Below are positions 25,594 through 33,755 of a stretch of 64,000 nucleotides of DNA, piece by piece. Positions within the stretch are counted from its first letter, which is position 1; every line of letters starts with the position of its first letter. Source of the DNA: Acidobacteriota bacterium (lineage in GTDB: Bacteria; Acidobacteriota; Holophagae; Acanthopleuribacterales; Acanthopleuribacteraceae); NCBI GenBank assembly GCA_002747255.1, contig PDUC01000031.1, forward strand, positions 1-64,000, in the 5' to 3' direction. Both the position numbers and the translations under genes were made by a program. The notes below the pieces were generated by a model, which had not been told where the DNA came from, ran no database searches, and was given only the letters and a program-made list of their open reading frames with translations.

Positions 25594-26010
25594 ATGAGTC
25601 GAATCATCAAACGATATGGCAGCAGAAAGCTTTACGATACGAAAGAGAGTCGATATGTATCATTGGAACGGATCTCGGACTGGATAAAAGATGGTCAGGA
25701 GATTTCAGTCATTGATAACGCTTCTTCAGAAGATGTCACTGCACAAACATTGACACAGGTTATTTCAGAGATTGGCCGTAAGAAGAATGCGTTTCTGTCC
25801 AGTGATTTACTTCATGACCTCATTCGCAAAGGTGAAAATGCTGTCAGTAACAGCGTAAAACAGTTTCAAAAGGGAGTCGACGTGCTCATGGAGCGCTCCA
25901 TCGGCCGTCTCAATCCCGTTAAAGACATCAAAGAGGAAATGAGTATCCTCAAAAAAAGGCTTGCGGAACTAAGCGATTCTTTAGAGCAAATGGAAAACAA
26001 AAAAGACTAG
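25594..26010 (+). CDS. phaR: PHA synthesis regulator PhaR (PHB accumulation DNA-binding domain protein)
   Basis: 138 residues. The N-terminal 60 residues (IIKRYGSRKLYDTKESRYVS, LERISDWIKDGQEISVID, TAQTLTQVISE) are the PHB/PHA accumulation regulator DNA-binding domain. The C-terminal third (about 100-138) is a coiled coil, likely for oligomerisation. PhaR represses phasin genes and is released when it binds nascent polyhydroxyalkanoate granules. The upstream palindromes and the two phasin genes 14 and 9 bases downstream fit that role. The ribosome binding site is GAGAGGT. No PHA synthase gene is in the window. Confidence 0.93.
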   Translation: MSRIIKRYGSRKLYDTKESRYVSLERISDWIKDGQEISVIDNASSEDVTAQTLTQVISEIGRKKNAFLSSDLLHDLIRKGENAVSNSVKQFQKGVDVLMERSIGRLNPVKDIKEEMSILKKRLAELSDSLEQMENKKD

Positions 26011-26024
26011 TCAGGAGGCTTGGA

Positions 26025-26405
26025 ATGGAAATCTTAAATAGTGTAATGGAACAGGGTCAGACAATTAGCAGAAATTCAGCAGAAATGGGCAAAACCGTTG
26101 TTTACGCGGGTTTAGGCGTGCTGTCTTTTGTTGAACAAAAGTCAAAAGGTCTTGTTGAAGATCTGGTAGGTAAGGGAAAAGAGTACCACACCGATGATTT
26201 AACCCGTCTGAAAGAAAAAGTCGGCATCCTGAAAAAAGATGTCCAAAACCAATTCAACAAAAAAGAAGCGGTTATGGAAACGAGAATGCAAAAAGCCTTC
26301 TCGGGTATCCTTCACAAACTCGGTATTCCAACAAAAGACGAGGTTCAAGAGCTTATCACTCATGTTGAAAAATTAACTAAAAAAATAGAAAAAATGAAGA
26401 AGTGA
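26025..26405 (+). CDS. Phasin-family granule-associated protein (PhaI/PhaF-like), short form
   Basis: 126 residues, strong AGGAGG site. Predicted to be almost entirely helical with an amphipathic N-terminal part (GKTVVYAGLGVLSFVEQKSKG) that should bind the polymer surface, and a leucine-zipper-like C-terminus (residues 98-126, GIPTKDEVQELITHVEKLTK). The GIPTKDEV-L--HVE-L pattern matches the family of poly(hydroxyalkanoate) granule-associated proteins and the next gene. It would coat storage granules and is probably repressed by PhaR. Confidence 0.85.
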   Translation: MEILNSVMEQGQTISRNSAEMGKTVVYAGLGVLSFVEQKSKGLVEDLVGKGKEYHTDDLTRLKEKVGILKKDVQNQFNKKEAVMETRMQKAFSGILHKLGIPTKDEVQELITHVEKLTKKIEKMKK

Positions 26406-26414
26406 GGCTAGATA

Positions 26415-26876
26415 ATGATTAAGGACAAAATGAAAGAATTGCCGATGGAACTCAAAGATTCGGTCCACAAAATCTGGCTGGCCGGCCTGGGTGCTTTCTC
26501 TCTGGCTGAGGAAGAAGGCGGCAAGCTGTTTAAAGAGCTGGTGGAAAAAGGCGAAAAGTTTGAAGGTAAGACAGAAGGGACCAAACAAAAAGTAGCCGGA
26601 AACTTCGACCAAATTAAAAGTCAATTGGGCGAATTCATCCAAAAATTTGAAGGCATCATCAACAACGGCGTCTCAGCAGGTCTCAGTAAAGTGGGTGTTC
26701 CCTCTAAAGAAGAAATCGAGCTGCTGACCAAGCGTGTTGAAGAATTGATGAATTCTGTAGACAGTCTCAAACCCATGGAAAAGCAGGCAAAATCCGAAGA
26801 AACAGAGGAAAAAGCCAAAACAACAAGGAAAACCAGAACGACCCGCACCCGTAAAACGGCTGCTTCAAAAGAGTAA
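26415..26876 (+). CDS. Phasin with basic DNA-binding-like tail (PhaF-type)
   Basis: 153 residues. The phasin core includes IWLAGLGAFSLAEEEGGKLF, KELVEKGEKFEG and GVPSKEEIELLTKRVEELMN, and is homologous to the preceding gene. Unlike it, this protein ends in a basic, threonine-rich tail (residues about 130-153, TTRKTRTTRTRKTAASK) similar in character to the histone-like tail of PhaF, which tethers granules to the nucleoid. It could help share granules between daughter cells. A strong terminator follows. Confidence 0.88.
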   Translation: MIKDKMKELPMELKDSVHKIWLAGLGAFSLAEEEGGKLFKELVEKGEKFEGKTEGTKQKVAGNFDQIKSQLGEFIQKFEGIINNGVSAGLSKVGVPSKEEIELLTKRVEELMNSVDSLKPMEKQAKSEETEEKAKTTRKTRTTRTRKTAASKE

Positions 26877-26914
26877 GAACAGCCAATTAACAGACACATA
26901 TCACATTGAACCCG

Positions 26915-26949
26915 AAAAAGGCATCCCGAACGCGAGGATGCCTTTTTTA
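26915..26949 (+). terminator. Terminator of the phaR-phasin operon
   Basis: AAAAGGCATCC and GGATGCCTTTT form an 11-base perfect stem with an eight-base loop, followed by a T run. It lies about 40 bases after the second phasin stop codon. Confidence 0.92.
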
Positions 26950-27198
26950 TTTCCCCACAGCAAACAAAGTGCAATCAACACAGCCTTCCCGAGCTTCCGG
27001 CAATTTACAATTTGTGAAACTTCACGAACGGCTCAATCCCAAACCAGGTCTCCTGTGTTCCTGACTCTCATGAACGGTCTATCTTCCCCGACCCATCTCT
27101 TTTATCGACAGTGAAAAGAGACATCTGTCAGACTCGTTTCCAATAAGTTGGCTTCACCTTTTCGCGAAACCACCGTACCAGAACCCCGTTCGCCTTGA

Positions 27199-27230
27199 TG
27201 TCAATATTTTGACAATTCCGGTAAACTGAC
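27199..27230 (+). promoter_or_regulatory. FleQ-like enhancer site upstream of the flagellar operon
   Basis: TGTCAATATTTTGACA at 27199-27214 is a palindrome (arms TGTCAA/TTGACA). Its core GTCAATATTTTGAC matches 12 of 14 positions of the Pseudomonas FleQ box GTCAATAAATTGAC. A weaker second copy, TCCGGTAAACTGAC at 27217-27230, matches 9 of 14. Both lie about 85-115 bases before the predicted sigma-54 transcription start, the usual place for an enhancer-binding protein. No FleQ-like gene is in the window, so the binder is unknown. Confidence 0.55.
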
Positions 27231-27285
27231 AGTCGAACCGCTAACTAATTGCACATAACAAACACTTTAACATTTTCCGGAGTCC

Positions 27286-27301
27286 TGGCTCGGTTTTTGC
27301 T
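27286..27301 (+). promoter_or_regulatory. Sigma-54 promoter of the flagellar export operon
   Basis: TGGCTCGGTTTTTGCT matches the consensus TGGCACG-N4-TTGCW: the GG and GC dinucleotides are intact and have the correct spacing. It lies 32 bases before the fliL start. Expression would need RpoN and an AAA+ activator, as for flagellar class II/III genes in many bacteria. Confidence 0.78.
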
Positions 27302-27333
27302 CATTAGTACTCACCACGACAGAGGAGGAGCTT

Positions 27334-27906
27334 ATGGCTTGGGAAGAAGAAAACATTGAAGGCGCAGAATTTGAAGAAGTAGGCGGCAAGAAGAGCCCTG
27401 TAAAGATGATTGTCATAGGAGTGATCGCCTTGTTGGTACTGGGAGGCGGCGGTTTTGCTGCGTGGAAATTGTTCTTTCAGGAAGATAAAGCGGCATTAGA
27501 GGAGGCCATCGAGGAAGGAGACAACCCGGCGGAACAAACTCCAGCTCAAGCGGCAGCACCTGAAAAAAACACCACACCTCCCGCAACGGGTTTCAAGGTC
27601 GATCTGAAAGAGTTCACCGTCAATCTTGCAGATCCCGATGAAGTGCGATACATGCGAGTGAAGATTGTCCTCGAGGTCAGCACACAGGAATTGCAACAGG
27701 CCTTGCTAGATGAAGCGGATCCCAAACTCTACATGGTGAAAAGCCGCGATCTTGTTCTCAATGTTCTGAGAAGCAAGACAGCAAGTGAAATGGCCGACCC
27801 CGGCAACACCAAGGAATTGAGGAAGGAGATCAGCGTTCGAATGAACTCCTTTTTGGCTGAAGGTCAAGTCATGGAAGTTTACCTGACCGATATGATCATT
27901 CAATAG
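27334..27906 (+). CDS. fliL: Flagellar basal body-associated protein FliL
   Basis: 190 residues with a GAGGAGG site. An acidic cytoplasmic N-terminus, one membrane helix (about 24-46, MIVIGVIALLVLGGGGFAAW), an Ala/Pro-rich linker and the FliL domain (87-190: VDLKEFTVNLADPDEVRYMR, VKIVLEVS, ending MEVYLTDMIIQ). FliL surrounds stator units at the motor and increases torque. First gene of the flagellar operon; the next starts 7 bases later. Confidence 0.93.
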   Translation: MAWEEENIEGAEFEEVGGKKSPVKMIVIGVIALLVLGGGGFAAWKLFFQEDKAALEEAIEEGDNPAEQTPAQAAAPEKNTTPPATGFKVDLKEFTVNLADPDEVRYMRVKIVLEVSTQELQQALLDEADPKLYMVKSRDLVLNVLRSKTASEMADPGNTKELRKEISVRMNSFLAEGQVMEVYLTDMIIQ

Positions 27907-27913
27907 GTGCAGC

Positions 27914-28213
27914 ATGACCAAGGCAAAAGAAATTGAAGATATTCAGCATGGGCTTGAAGAGGTCATCAAGGATCTCATTTTCTACAAGGATGTAACCGTT
28001 CCGTTGAGTATTGAGCTGGGAAGATCCAAGGTGAACATTCGCACTTTGCTGGACCTTGAACCCGGTTCAATCATCGAGTTGGGCAAGTCTGCAGGTGAAA
28101 CGCTTGATGTCTATGCCAGTAATTACAAAATTATGAGAGCTGAAATTACGGTCATCGAAGATAGTTTTGCGCTCAGAATTACTGAAATAGTGAATCCATG
28201 GAAAAAGGTGTAG
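27914..28213 (+). CDS. fliN: Flagellar motor switch protein FliN (short form)
   Basis: 99 residues, essentially one SpoA (FliN C-terminal) domain: VTVPLSIELGRSKVNIRTLL, LEPGSIIELGKSAGETLDVY, EITVIEDSFALRITEIV. It forms the lower ring of the C-ring that switches rotation direction. A second, longer FliN-type protein ends the same operon, so the motor has two. Confidence 0.93.
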   Translation: MTKAKEIEDIQHGLEEVIKDLIFYKDVTVPLSIELGRSKVNIRTLLDLEPGSIIELGKSAGETLDVYASNYKIMRAEITVIEDSFALRITEIVNPWKKV

Positions 28214-28222
28214 GAGACCCAA

Positions 28223-28747
28223 ATGAACTGTTTTTTAATCATTTTGCTTACCGTCTCCGTGCAAAACAACGACCAGGAGCCCGTTCAAAGAACGGTCTAC
28301 CAAACGGAGGAAACAAGCCGAGTTGAAGGCTCACCGGAGGCTGGTCCGAAAAAGAGCAAAAACGATCTCCCAGCATATCAATTTCCAACTGTTCAACCAG
28401 GCGTTGGGGCCACATCGATTGTCAAGGTCTTTGGCTCTCTGGCACTGGTTTTGGGCCTCATTGGACTGCTGGCCTATGGAGCCAAACGCTGGCTGCCAAC
28501 AGGCTTTAAAGCGGGAGACGGATCCAACCACTTCAAGTTCATTCAAAATTTCCCCCTGGGACAGCGCAAATATCTGGCCTTAGTTGAAGTGGACGGCAGA
28601 AAAATGCTCCTGGGAATTACCGATCAGCAAATAAGCCTCATTAAATCCTTTGAAGAGTTTCCTTTTGAAGAAACGCTTGCCAATTCCAACAACATGAAAA
28701 CCGTCAGCGAATTGCTCGATGAAACAAGAAAGGAATCCGTATCATGA
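28223..28747 (+). CDS. fliO: Flagellar biosynthesis protein FliO
   Basis: 174 residues. An N-terminal hydrophobic segment, a charged linker, a membrane helix (about 70-88, VFGSLALVLGLIGLLAYGAK) and a small cytoplasmic domain with FKFIQNFPLGQRKYLALVEV then LLGITDQQISLI, typical of FliO. It helps assemble the FliP-FliQ-FliR export gate. Its stop overlaps the fliP start (ATGA). Confidence 0.88.
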   Translation: MNCFLIILLTVSVQNNDQEPVQRTVYQTEETSRVEGSPEAGPKKSKNDLPAYQFPTVQPGVGATSIVKVFGSLALVLGLIGLLAYGAKRWLPTGFKAGDGSNHFKFIQNFPLGQRKYLALVEVDGRKMLLGITDQQISLIKSFEEFPFEETLANSNNMKTVSELLDETRKESVS

Positions 28748-29487
28748 AACGCGTTATTCTACTTATTTTGAGTTCAGGATGGCTTTTGGCTCAACCTCAA
28801 CCGCCCGTCTCCCCCACGTCTCCGACCATCGCCATTGATTTGGGTGCAACGGGAACCGATGTGGCGGCCAACAGCGTGCAGCTCTTTCTGATTATCACTG
28901 TTCTCAGTATTCTCCCCAGTATTCTCATCATGGCAACTTCTTTCACACGAATCGCCATTGTCTTTCACTTCCTGAGACAGGCACTCGGCACGCAAAATGT
29001 TCCCTCCAACCAGATTCTGGTGGGCATTTCGCTTATTCTAACCTTCTACATCATGTCCCCGACCTTAAAAGCCATTAAGAAAGAGGCTTACGATCCCATG
29101 ATACGAAACGAGCTGACCATTGCCGAAACACTGGCGGCCGCGGCAACTCCTCTCAAGCGATTCATGCTCGAACACACGCGCGAGAAGGATCTGGCCCTGT
29201 TCATCCACCTCTCAAAATCACCCAAACCTCAAACCAGGATGGAGGTTCCCATTGAAGTGCTCACGCCCGCGTTTGTAATCAGTGAGTTGAAGACCGCTTT
29301 TGAACTCGGTTTTCTCATTTTCCTGCCCTTCCTGATTGTGGATCTGGTTGTGGCGTCCATTCTGCTTGCAATGGGCATGATGATGCTTCCACCGATCATG
29401 ATTTCCCTTCCCTTCAAAATCCTGCTCTTTGTCATGGTAGACGGCTGGCACCTGCTGGTTGGCTCCCTGGTACAGAGTTTCTTCTGA
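28744..29487 (+). CDS. fliP: Flagellar export gate protein FliP
   Basis: 247 residues with a cleavable signal peptide, as in other FliP proteins, followed by four membrane segments. Conserved motifs: MATSFTRIAIVFHFLRQALG, PSNQILVGISLILTFYIM, LIVDLVVASILLAMGMMMLP, PFKILLFVMVDGWHLL. Five copies of FliP with four FliQ and one FliR make the export pore. Translationally coupled to fliO. Confidence 0.96.
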   Translation: MKRVILLILSSGWLLAQPQPPVSPTSPTIAIDLGATGTDVAANSVQLFLIITVLSILPSILIMATSFTRIAIVFHFLRQALGTQNVPSNQILVGISLILTFYIMSPTLKAIKKEAYDPMIRNELTIAETLAAAATPLKRFMLEHTREKDLALFIHLSKSPKPQTRMEVPIEVLTPAFVISELKTAFELGFLIFLPFLIVDLVVASILLAMGMMMLPPIMISLPFKILLFVMVDGWHLLVGSLVQSFF

Positions 29488-29517
29488 CAACCTGAAACGA
29501 GATAGGAGCCCGAATAC

Positions 29518-29787
29518 ATGACTGACGCAATCGTCCTTGAACTGGCAATAGCCGCCATTAGAACGGCTTTCCTGGTAGCGGCGCCCGCCCTGCTGCTGGG
29601 AGTGATTGTCGGTGTTATCGTCTCTCTCTTTCAAGCTGTAACCTCCATTCAGGATCCCACACTCAGCTTCATCCCGAAAATACTGGCTGTGATGCTGGTT
29701 CTCTTGGTGGCATTTCCGTGGATGATGGGTATCCTCAAAGACTTCACCCTTCATATTCTGACCAATCTGAATTACTACGTAAGGTGA
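29518..29787 (+). CDS. fliQ: Flagellar export gate protein FliQ
   Basis: 89 residues with two membrane helices (about 18-40 and 55-75): AIRTAFLVAAPALLLGVIVG, then VSLFQAVTSIQDPTLSFIPK and ILAVMLVLLVAFPWMMG. Normal FliQ length. GGAG lies about 10 bases before the ATG. Confidence 0.95.
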   Translation: MTDAIVLELAIAAIRTAFLVAAPALLLGVIVGVIVSLFQAVTSIQDPTLSFIPKILAVMLVLLVAFPWMMGILKDFTLHILTNLNYYVR

Positions 29788-29791
29788 CCCC

Positions 29792-30580
29792 TTGGAAATA
29801 CTTACATTCTTCCAAACCCGAGTTGATGATTTCATCCTGATCTTCGCCAGGACCAGTGCTATTTTAGCCGTTGCTCCCATTTTCGGAACGTCTTTTGTCA
29901 ATCAATTGACGAAAGCCTTTTTTGCTTTCATTCTGGCAGCTCTCTTTACCGGTGCGCTCTCGCCACTGCCCGGCAGAGAAATGGTTCAGCAACACGGTTT
30001 AGTGATTGTCATAGCCCAAGAAGTTGCAGCAGGTGCCGCCATTGGCATCGCCGCTTCTCTTTTCTTTGAAATGGTTATTTTCGCCGGTTACATTACAGAC
30101 TACCAAATTGGTTTTGGATTCATTAATATCGTGGACCCCATGTCTGGCCAGAGCATTTCGATTATCTCTTTCTTCTCAAACATGTTAGCCATGATTCTAT
30201 TCCTCGTTCTCAACCTTCATCACTACCTCATTCAAGCCATCGCAGAGAGTTACCGCTTTCTCCCGGTCTTCGGAGCTTCGCTCAGCCACGACGGCATTAC
30301 CTTTCTGATGTCGCTATTCGGGCATATCTTTTTGTATGGTTTCAAATTAGCCGCCCCCATGATCGCTATTATGTTTACAGTGGATTTCACCATGGGCATC
30401 TTGGGAAAAACCGTGCCTCAGCTTCAAATTCTGGTGGTTGGGTTCCCGGTCAAAATATCAATTGGATTGATCACATTTGGTTTGGCGCTCAAAGAGTTTG
30501 CCAACCACATTACCCTCGTTTTCAGTGATTTCCGCAATCAACTGTTCTGGATTATCAAGGCTTTAGGAGTTGCTTCGTGA
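29792..30580 (+). CDS. fliR: Flagellar export gate protein FliR
   Basis: 262 residues from a TTG start 5 bases after fliQ with AAGGTGA ahead of it. Six membrane helices; motifs VDDFILIFARTSAILAVAPI, FFEMVIFAGYITDYQIGFGF, NIVDPMSGQ and the C-terminal GLALKEFANHI. FliR completes the export gate. Its stop codon overlaps the GTG start of flhB. Confidence 0.95.
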   Translation: MEILTFFQTRVDDFILIFARTSAILAVAPIFGTSFVNQLTKAFFAFILAALFTGALSPLPGREMVQQHGLVIVIAQEVAAGAAIGIAASLFFEMVIFAGYITDYQIGFGFINIVDPMSGQSISIISFFSNMLAMILFLVLNLHHYLIQAIAESYRFLPVFGASLSHDGITFLMSLFGHIFLYGFKLAAPMIAIMFTVDFTMGILGKTVPQLQILVVGFPVKISIGLITFGLALKEFANHITLVFSDFRNQLFWIIKALGVAS

Positions 30581-31650
30581 GTGCCGAGACAGAAGGAAGA
30601 ACCGAAAAGCCCACCCAGAAACAGAAAGAGAAGTTTCGGAATGAAGGGCAAGTCGCCAAGTCAGTCGAGGTCAATACACTGGCTCAATACGTCATGGGCT
30701 TCATTATGCTGAGCACCATGGGCCCCCTTCTTTTCAGACGTATGATGGAGACCCTGAGCTCGACCTTCGGCAATCTGTCACAACATATCGTCAACTTTTA
30801 TCCCATTGAAACCATGCAGAGTTTCGCTCTCCATGTCATGCTGGTTCTCACGCCTGTATTCCTCTTTCTCTGGCTTGGTGTTTTCCTGGCCAATGTCGCT
30901 CAGTTCGGGTTCAAGGTCTCATGGAAGGCCATTCAACCCAAAATGCAGAAATTCAACGTCATTGCCAACCTGAAAAACCAGCTTTTCAGTATGAAGTCCA
31001 TTATTGAACTGGCTAAATCACTGATTAAGATCTTCATACTCTCCTTCTTTATATACAAGGTCGCTCAGTCTCTGTTTGAAGTCTACCCGCAGCTTTTCTA
31101 CTTTACACCCGCGCAATCGGGTATCTTCATCTGGTCTGTCATCAAACAGGTTTGGTGGGTTTTCATTATCTTTATGCTCATCCTGGGTGCTGTTGACGGA
31201 TGGTGGCAGAGACATCAACTAAATGAAAAAATGAAGATGACGCCCTCTCAGGTCAAAGACGAGTACAAACAGAGGGAAGGCGATCCCCACGTTAAAAGGC
31301 AGATCAAGTCCAGGCAGTTCCGGTTCATTCAGGAGCTCATGAAGAAGAACATGTCCGAAGCGGATGTGGTTATCACCAATCCAACCCATTTCGCGGTTGC
31401 GCTCAGCTACAAACACGGCAGTATGAACGTTCCGAAAGTCGTCGCCAAAGGTGTTGATCACCTGGCACTTTCCATCAGAAAGACGGCTCGGAACAACTCC
31501 ATCCCCATTGTTGAAAACAGAAGAATTGCACGCAGCCTTTACTTCACCACCGATATTGATCAGGAAATACCAGAGGAATTCTATCGTCCGGTTGCTGAAA
31601 TACTGGCCTTTGTATTCCGGCTCAACAGTAAAAAGAGGGCTGCCACATGA
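30577..31650 (+). CDS. flhB: Flagellar export switch protein FlhB
   Basis: 357 residues from a GTG with AGGAG 7 bases upstream. An N-terminal hydrophilic start (EGRTEKPTQKQKEKFRNEGQ) precedes four membrane helices and a C-terminal cytoplasmic domain with the autocleavage motif Asn-Pro-Thr-His (VVITNPTHFAVALSY). Cleavage changes export specificity from rod/hook to filament proteins. Overlaps flhA by an ATGA. Confidence 0.97.
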   Translation: MSAETEGRTEKPTQKQKEKFRNEGQVAKSVEVNTLAQYVMGFIMLSTMGPLLFRRMMETLSSTFGNLSQHIVNFYPIETMQSFALHVMLVLTPVFLFLWLGVFLANVAQFGFKVSWKAIQPKMQKFNVIANLKNQLFSMKSIIELAKSLIKIFILSFFIYKVAQSLFEVYPQLFYFTPAQSGIFIWSVIKQVWWVFIIFMLILGAVDGWWQRHQLNEKMKMTPSQVKDEYKQREGDPHVKRQIKSRQFRFIQELMKKNMSEADVVITNPTHFAVALSYKHGSMNVPKVVAKGVDHLALSIRKTARNNSIPIVENRRIARSLYFTTDIDQEIPEEFYRPVAEILAFVFRLNSKKRAAT

Positions 31651-33755
31651 ACTGGGTCTCAAATATTCTCAAGCAAATGGAGCGGTTCCAGCACGTAACC
31701 ACACCTTTTATTATTTTGCTGGTCCTCATCATGTTCCTGGTTCCAGTTCCCGTCTTTATGCTGGACATCATGATCGCCGCGAACTTCACCATCAGCCTCA
31801 TTATCCTGCTGATGGTCATGTACATTCCCAAACCGCTGGGCTTCTCCAGTTTCCCCTCTACCCTGCTTTTAACCACCCTTTTCAGACTCAGCTTAAATAT
31901 CGCTTCCACTCGAATTATTCTTCTGCACGGACATGAAGGAACGAGCTCAGCCGGTTCCGTCATTCAGGCGTTTGGTCAATTTGTAGCAGGTGGCGAATTC
32001 ATAATCGGTATTATCGTATTTGCCATTATCATCATCATTCAATTTGTGGTCATCAATGCCGGGTCCAGCAGGATTGCGGAAGTTACGGCGCGCTTCACTC
32101 TGGACGCCATGCCAGGAAAGCAAATGAGCATCGATGCGGATTTGAATTCGGGATTAATTGAAGAATCAGAGGCGAAAATCAGGAGGCAGGAACTCCAGGA
32201 CGAAGCTGATTTCTACGGAGCCATGGATGGTGCCATTAAATTTGTTTCAAAGGACGCCATTGCAAGTATGATGATTGTCGTCATCAATATCATCGGCGGC
32301 CTGTTATTCGGCATCATACGACACGACATGGCACCGATCGAGGCCGCGCAGACATTCATTATTCTCACCATCGGTGATGGTCTGGTCAGTTCACTGCCAT
32401 CCCTGTTCATCTCCGTGGCCGGCGGCCTTTTAACCACCCGTGCTACAGCTAAAAGAACACTGGGAGAGGATATCCTGGAACAGGTTTTTGGAGACAAGAA
32501 ACCCATCGCTTTTGCCTCAGGCAGCCTGCTGATGTTCTCACTCATTCCCGGACTCCCCACCGTTCCTTTCATGGCACTGGGGATCATGCTGGGCAGCCTT
32601 GCCTATTATCTACACCAAAAAGACGAAACAGAAGGGGAACCCGCAATGGCAGGAGGAACAACTATGACACCCGAACAACTAACAGCTGGTCAAAAGCCCA
32701 AGGAACTTAAGCCTCCCCAGGAATCAGTGGAAAAGTTATTGAAAGTCGACATGATGGGACTTGAAATCGGTTACGGCCTCATTCCACTGGTAAACACCAA
32801 ACAGGGCAGCAACATCCTCGAACGCATCAAGAGCATCCGAAAGCAGCTGGCGATGGAAATGGGTATCATCGTGCCACCAGTTCGAATAAGGGACAACCTC
32901 CAACTTCGGCCCAATCAGTATCAGATTCTGATCAAAGGCTTACCTGTTGCCACAGGAGACCTTCTCCCCAACCACCACCTGGCCATGAACCCGGGCACCG
33001 CGACCAGTGAAATAGAGGGCATTCCAACCAAGGAACCGGCGTTCGGACTGGACGCTTACTGGATCAAAGAGAGCCAGAAGGATCAAGCCAATATCATGGG
33101 TTACACGGTTGTGGACCTGCAGACGGTGGTCACCACACATATCAGTGAAATGATAAAATCCCACGCTCACGAACTCCTTGGCCGTCAGGAAACGCAAGCT
33201 CTGCTCAATAACCTCGCGGAAACCTACCCCAAAATAGTCGAAGATCTCATTCCCGCCATCCTGCCGCTTGGAACGGTTCAAAAAGTATTGAAGAATCTGC
33301 TCATTGAACGCGTTTCCATTCGCGACCTGCTCTCCATTCTGGAAACACTGGCCGAATATGGACTGACCACTCAGGATGCCACCATTCTCACTGAGCTTGT
33401 TCGTCAGCAAATTGGAAGAAACATCGTTCAGCCGTTCACCACAGAACAGGATGAAATTCACATTATTTCACTGTCTCCAGAAGTGGAGCAATTGTTAACC
33501 GAAAGTTATCAACAATCGGAATCCGGAAATTTCATCGCACTGGAACCCCAAATGGCTCAGCGCTTTCTCGATCGTCTGCAGAACACCATTTCCAACTCAG
33601 CTTTCGCCATTCAGCCCATTTTACTGGTTAACGCCAACTTGAGACAGCCGCTCAGAAAACTGTTGGAACGCATTCTGCCCAATCTGGTCATCCTCAGTCA
33701 CAATGAAATTCCCTCACATCTCAACATCATCACGGTAGGAGTTGTTGGCTCATGA
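31647..33755 (+). CDS. flhA: Flagellar export apparatus protein FlhA
   Basis: 702 residues, normal length. Eight N-terminal membrane helices, with the FHIPEP signature region VTARFTLDAMPGKQMSIDAD followed by LNSGLI, then a large cytoplasmic ring domain (about 350-702) with LDAYWI and LLGRQETQALLNNL. FlhA forms the nonameric ring that receives export substrates and uses the proton motive force. ATGA overlaps at both ends. Confidence 0.97.
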   Translation: MNWVSNILKQMERFQHVTTPFIILLVLIMFLVPVPVFMLDIMIAANFTISLIILLMVMYIPKPLGFSSFPSTLLLTTLFRLSLNIASTRIILLHGHEGTSSAGSVIQAFGQFVAGGEFIIGIIVFAIIIIIQFVVINAGSSRIAEVTARFTLDAMPGKQMSIDADLNSGLIEESEAKIRRQELQDEADFYGAMDGAIKFVSKDAIASMMIVVINIIGGLLFGIIRHDMAPIEAAQTFIILTIGDGLVSSLPSLFISVAGGLLTTRATAKRTLGEDILEQVFGDKKPIAFASGSLLMFSLIPGLPTVPFMALGIMLGSLAYYLHQKDETEGEPAMAGGTTMTPEQLTAGQKPKELKPPQESVEKLLKVDMMGLEIGYGLIPLVNTKQGSNILERIKSIRKQLAMEMGIIVPPVRIRDNLQLRPNQYQILIKGLPVATGDLLPNHHLAMNPGTATSEIEGIPTKEPAFGLDAYWIKESQKDQANIMGYTVVDLQTVVTTHISEMIKSHAHELLGRQETQALLNNLAETYPKIVEDLIPAILPLGTVQKVLKNLLIERVSIRDLLSILETLAEYGLTTQDATILTELVRQQIGRNIVQPFTTEQDEIHIISLSPEVEQLLTESYQQSESGNFIALEPQMAQRFLDRLQNTISNSAFAIQPILLVNANLRQPLRKLLERILPNLVILSHNEIPSHLNIITVGVVGS

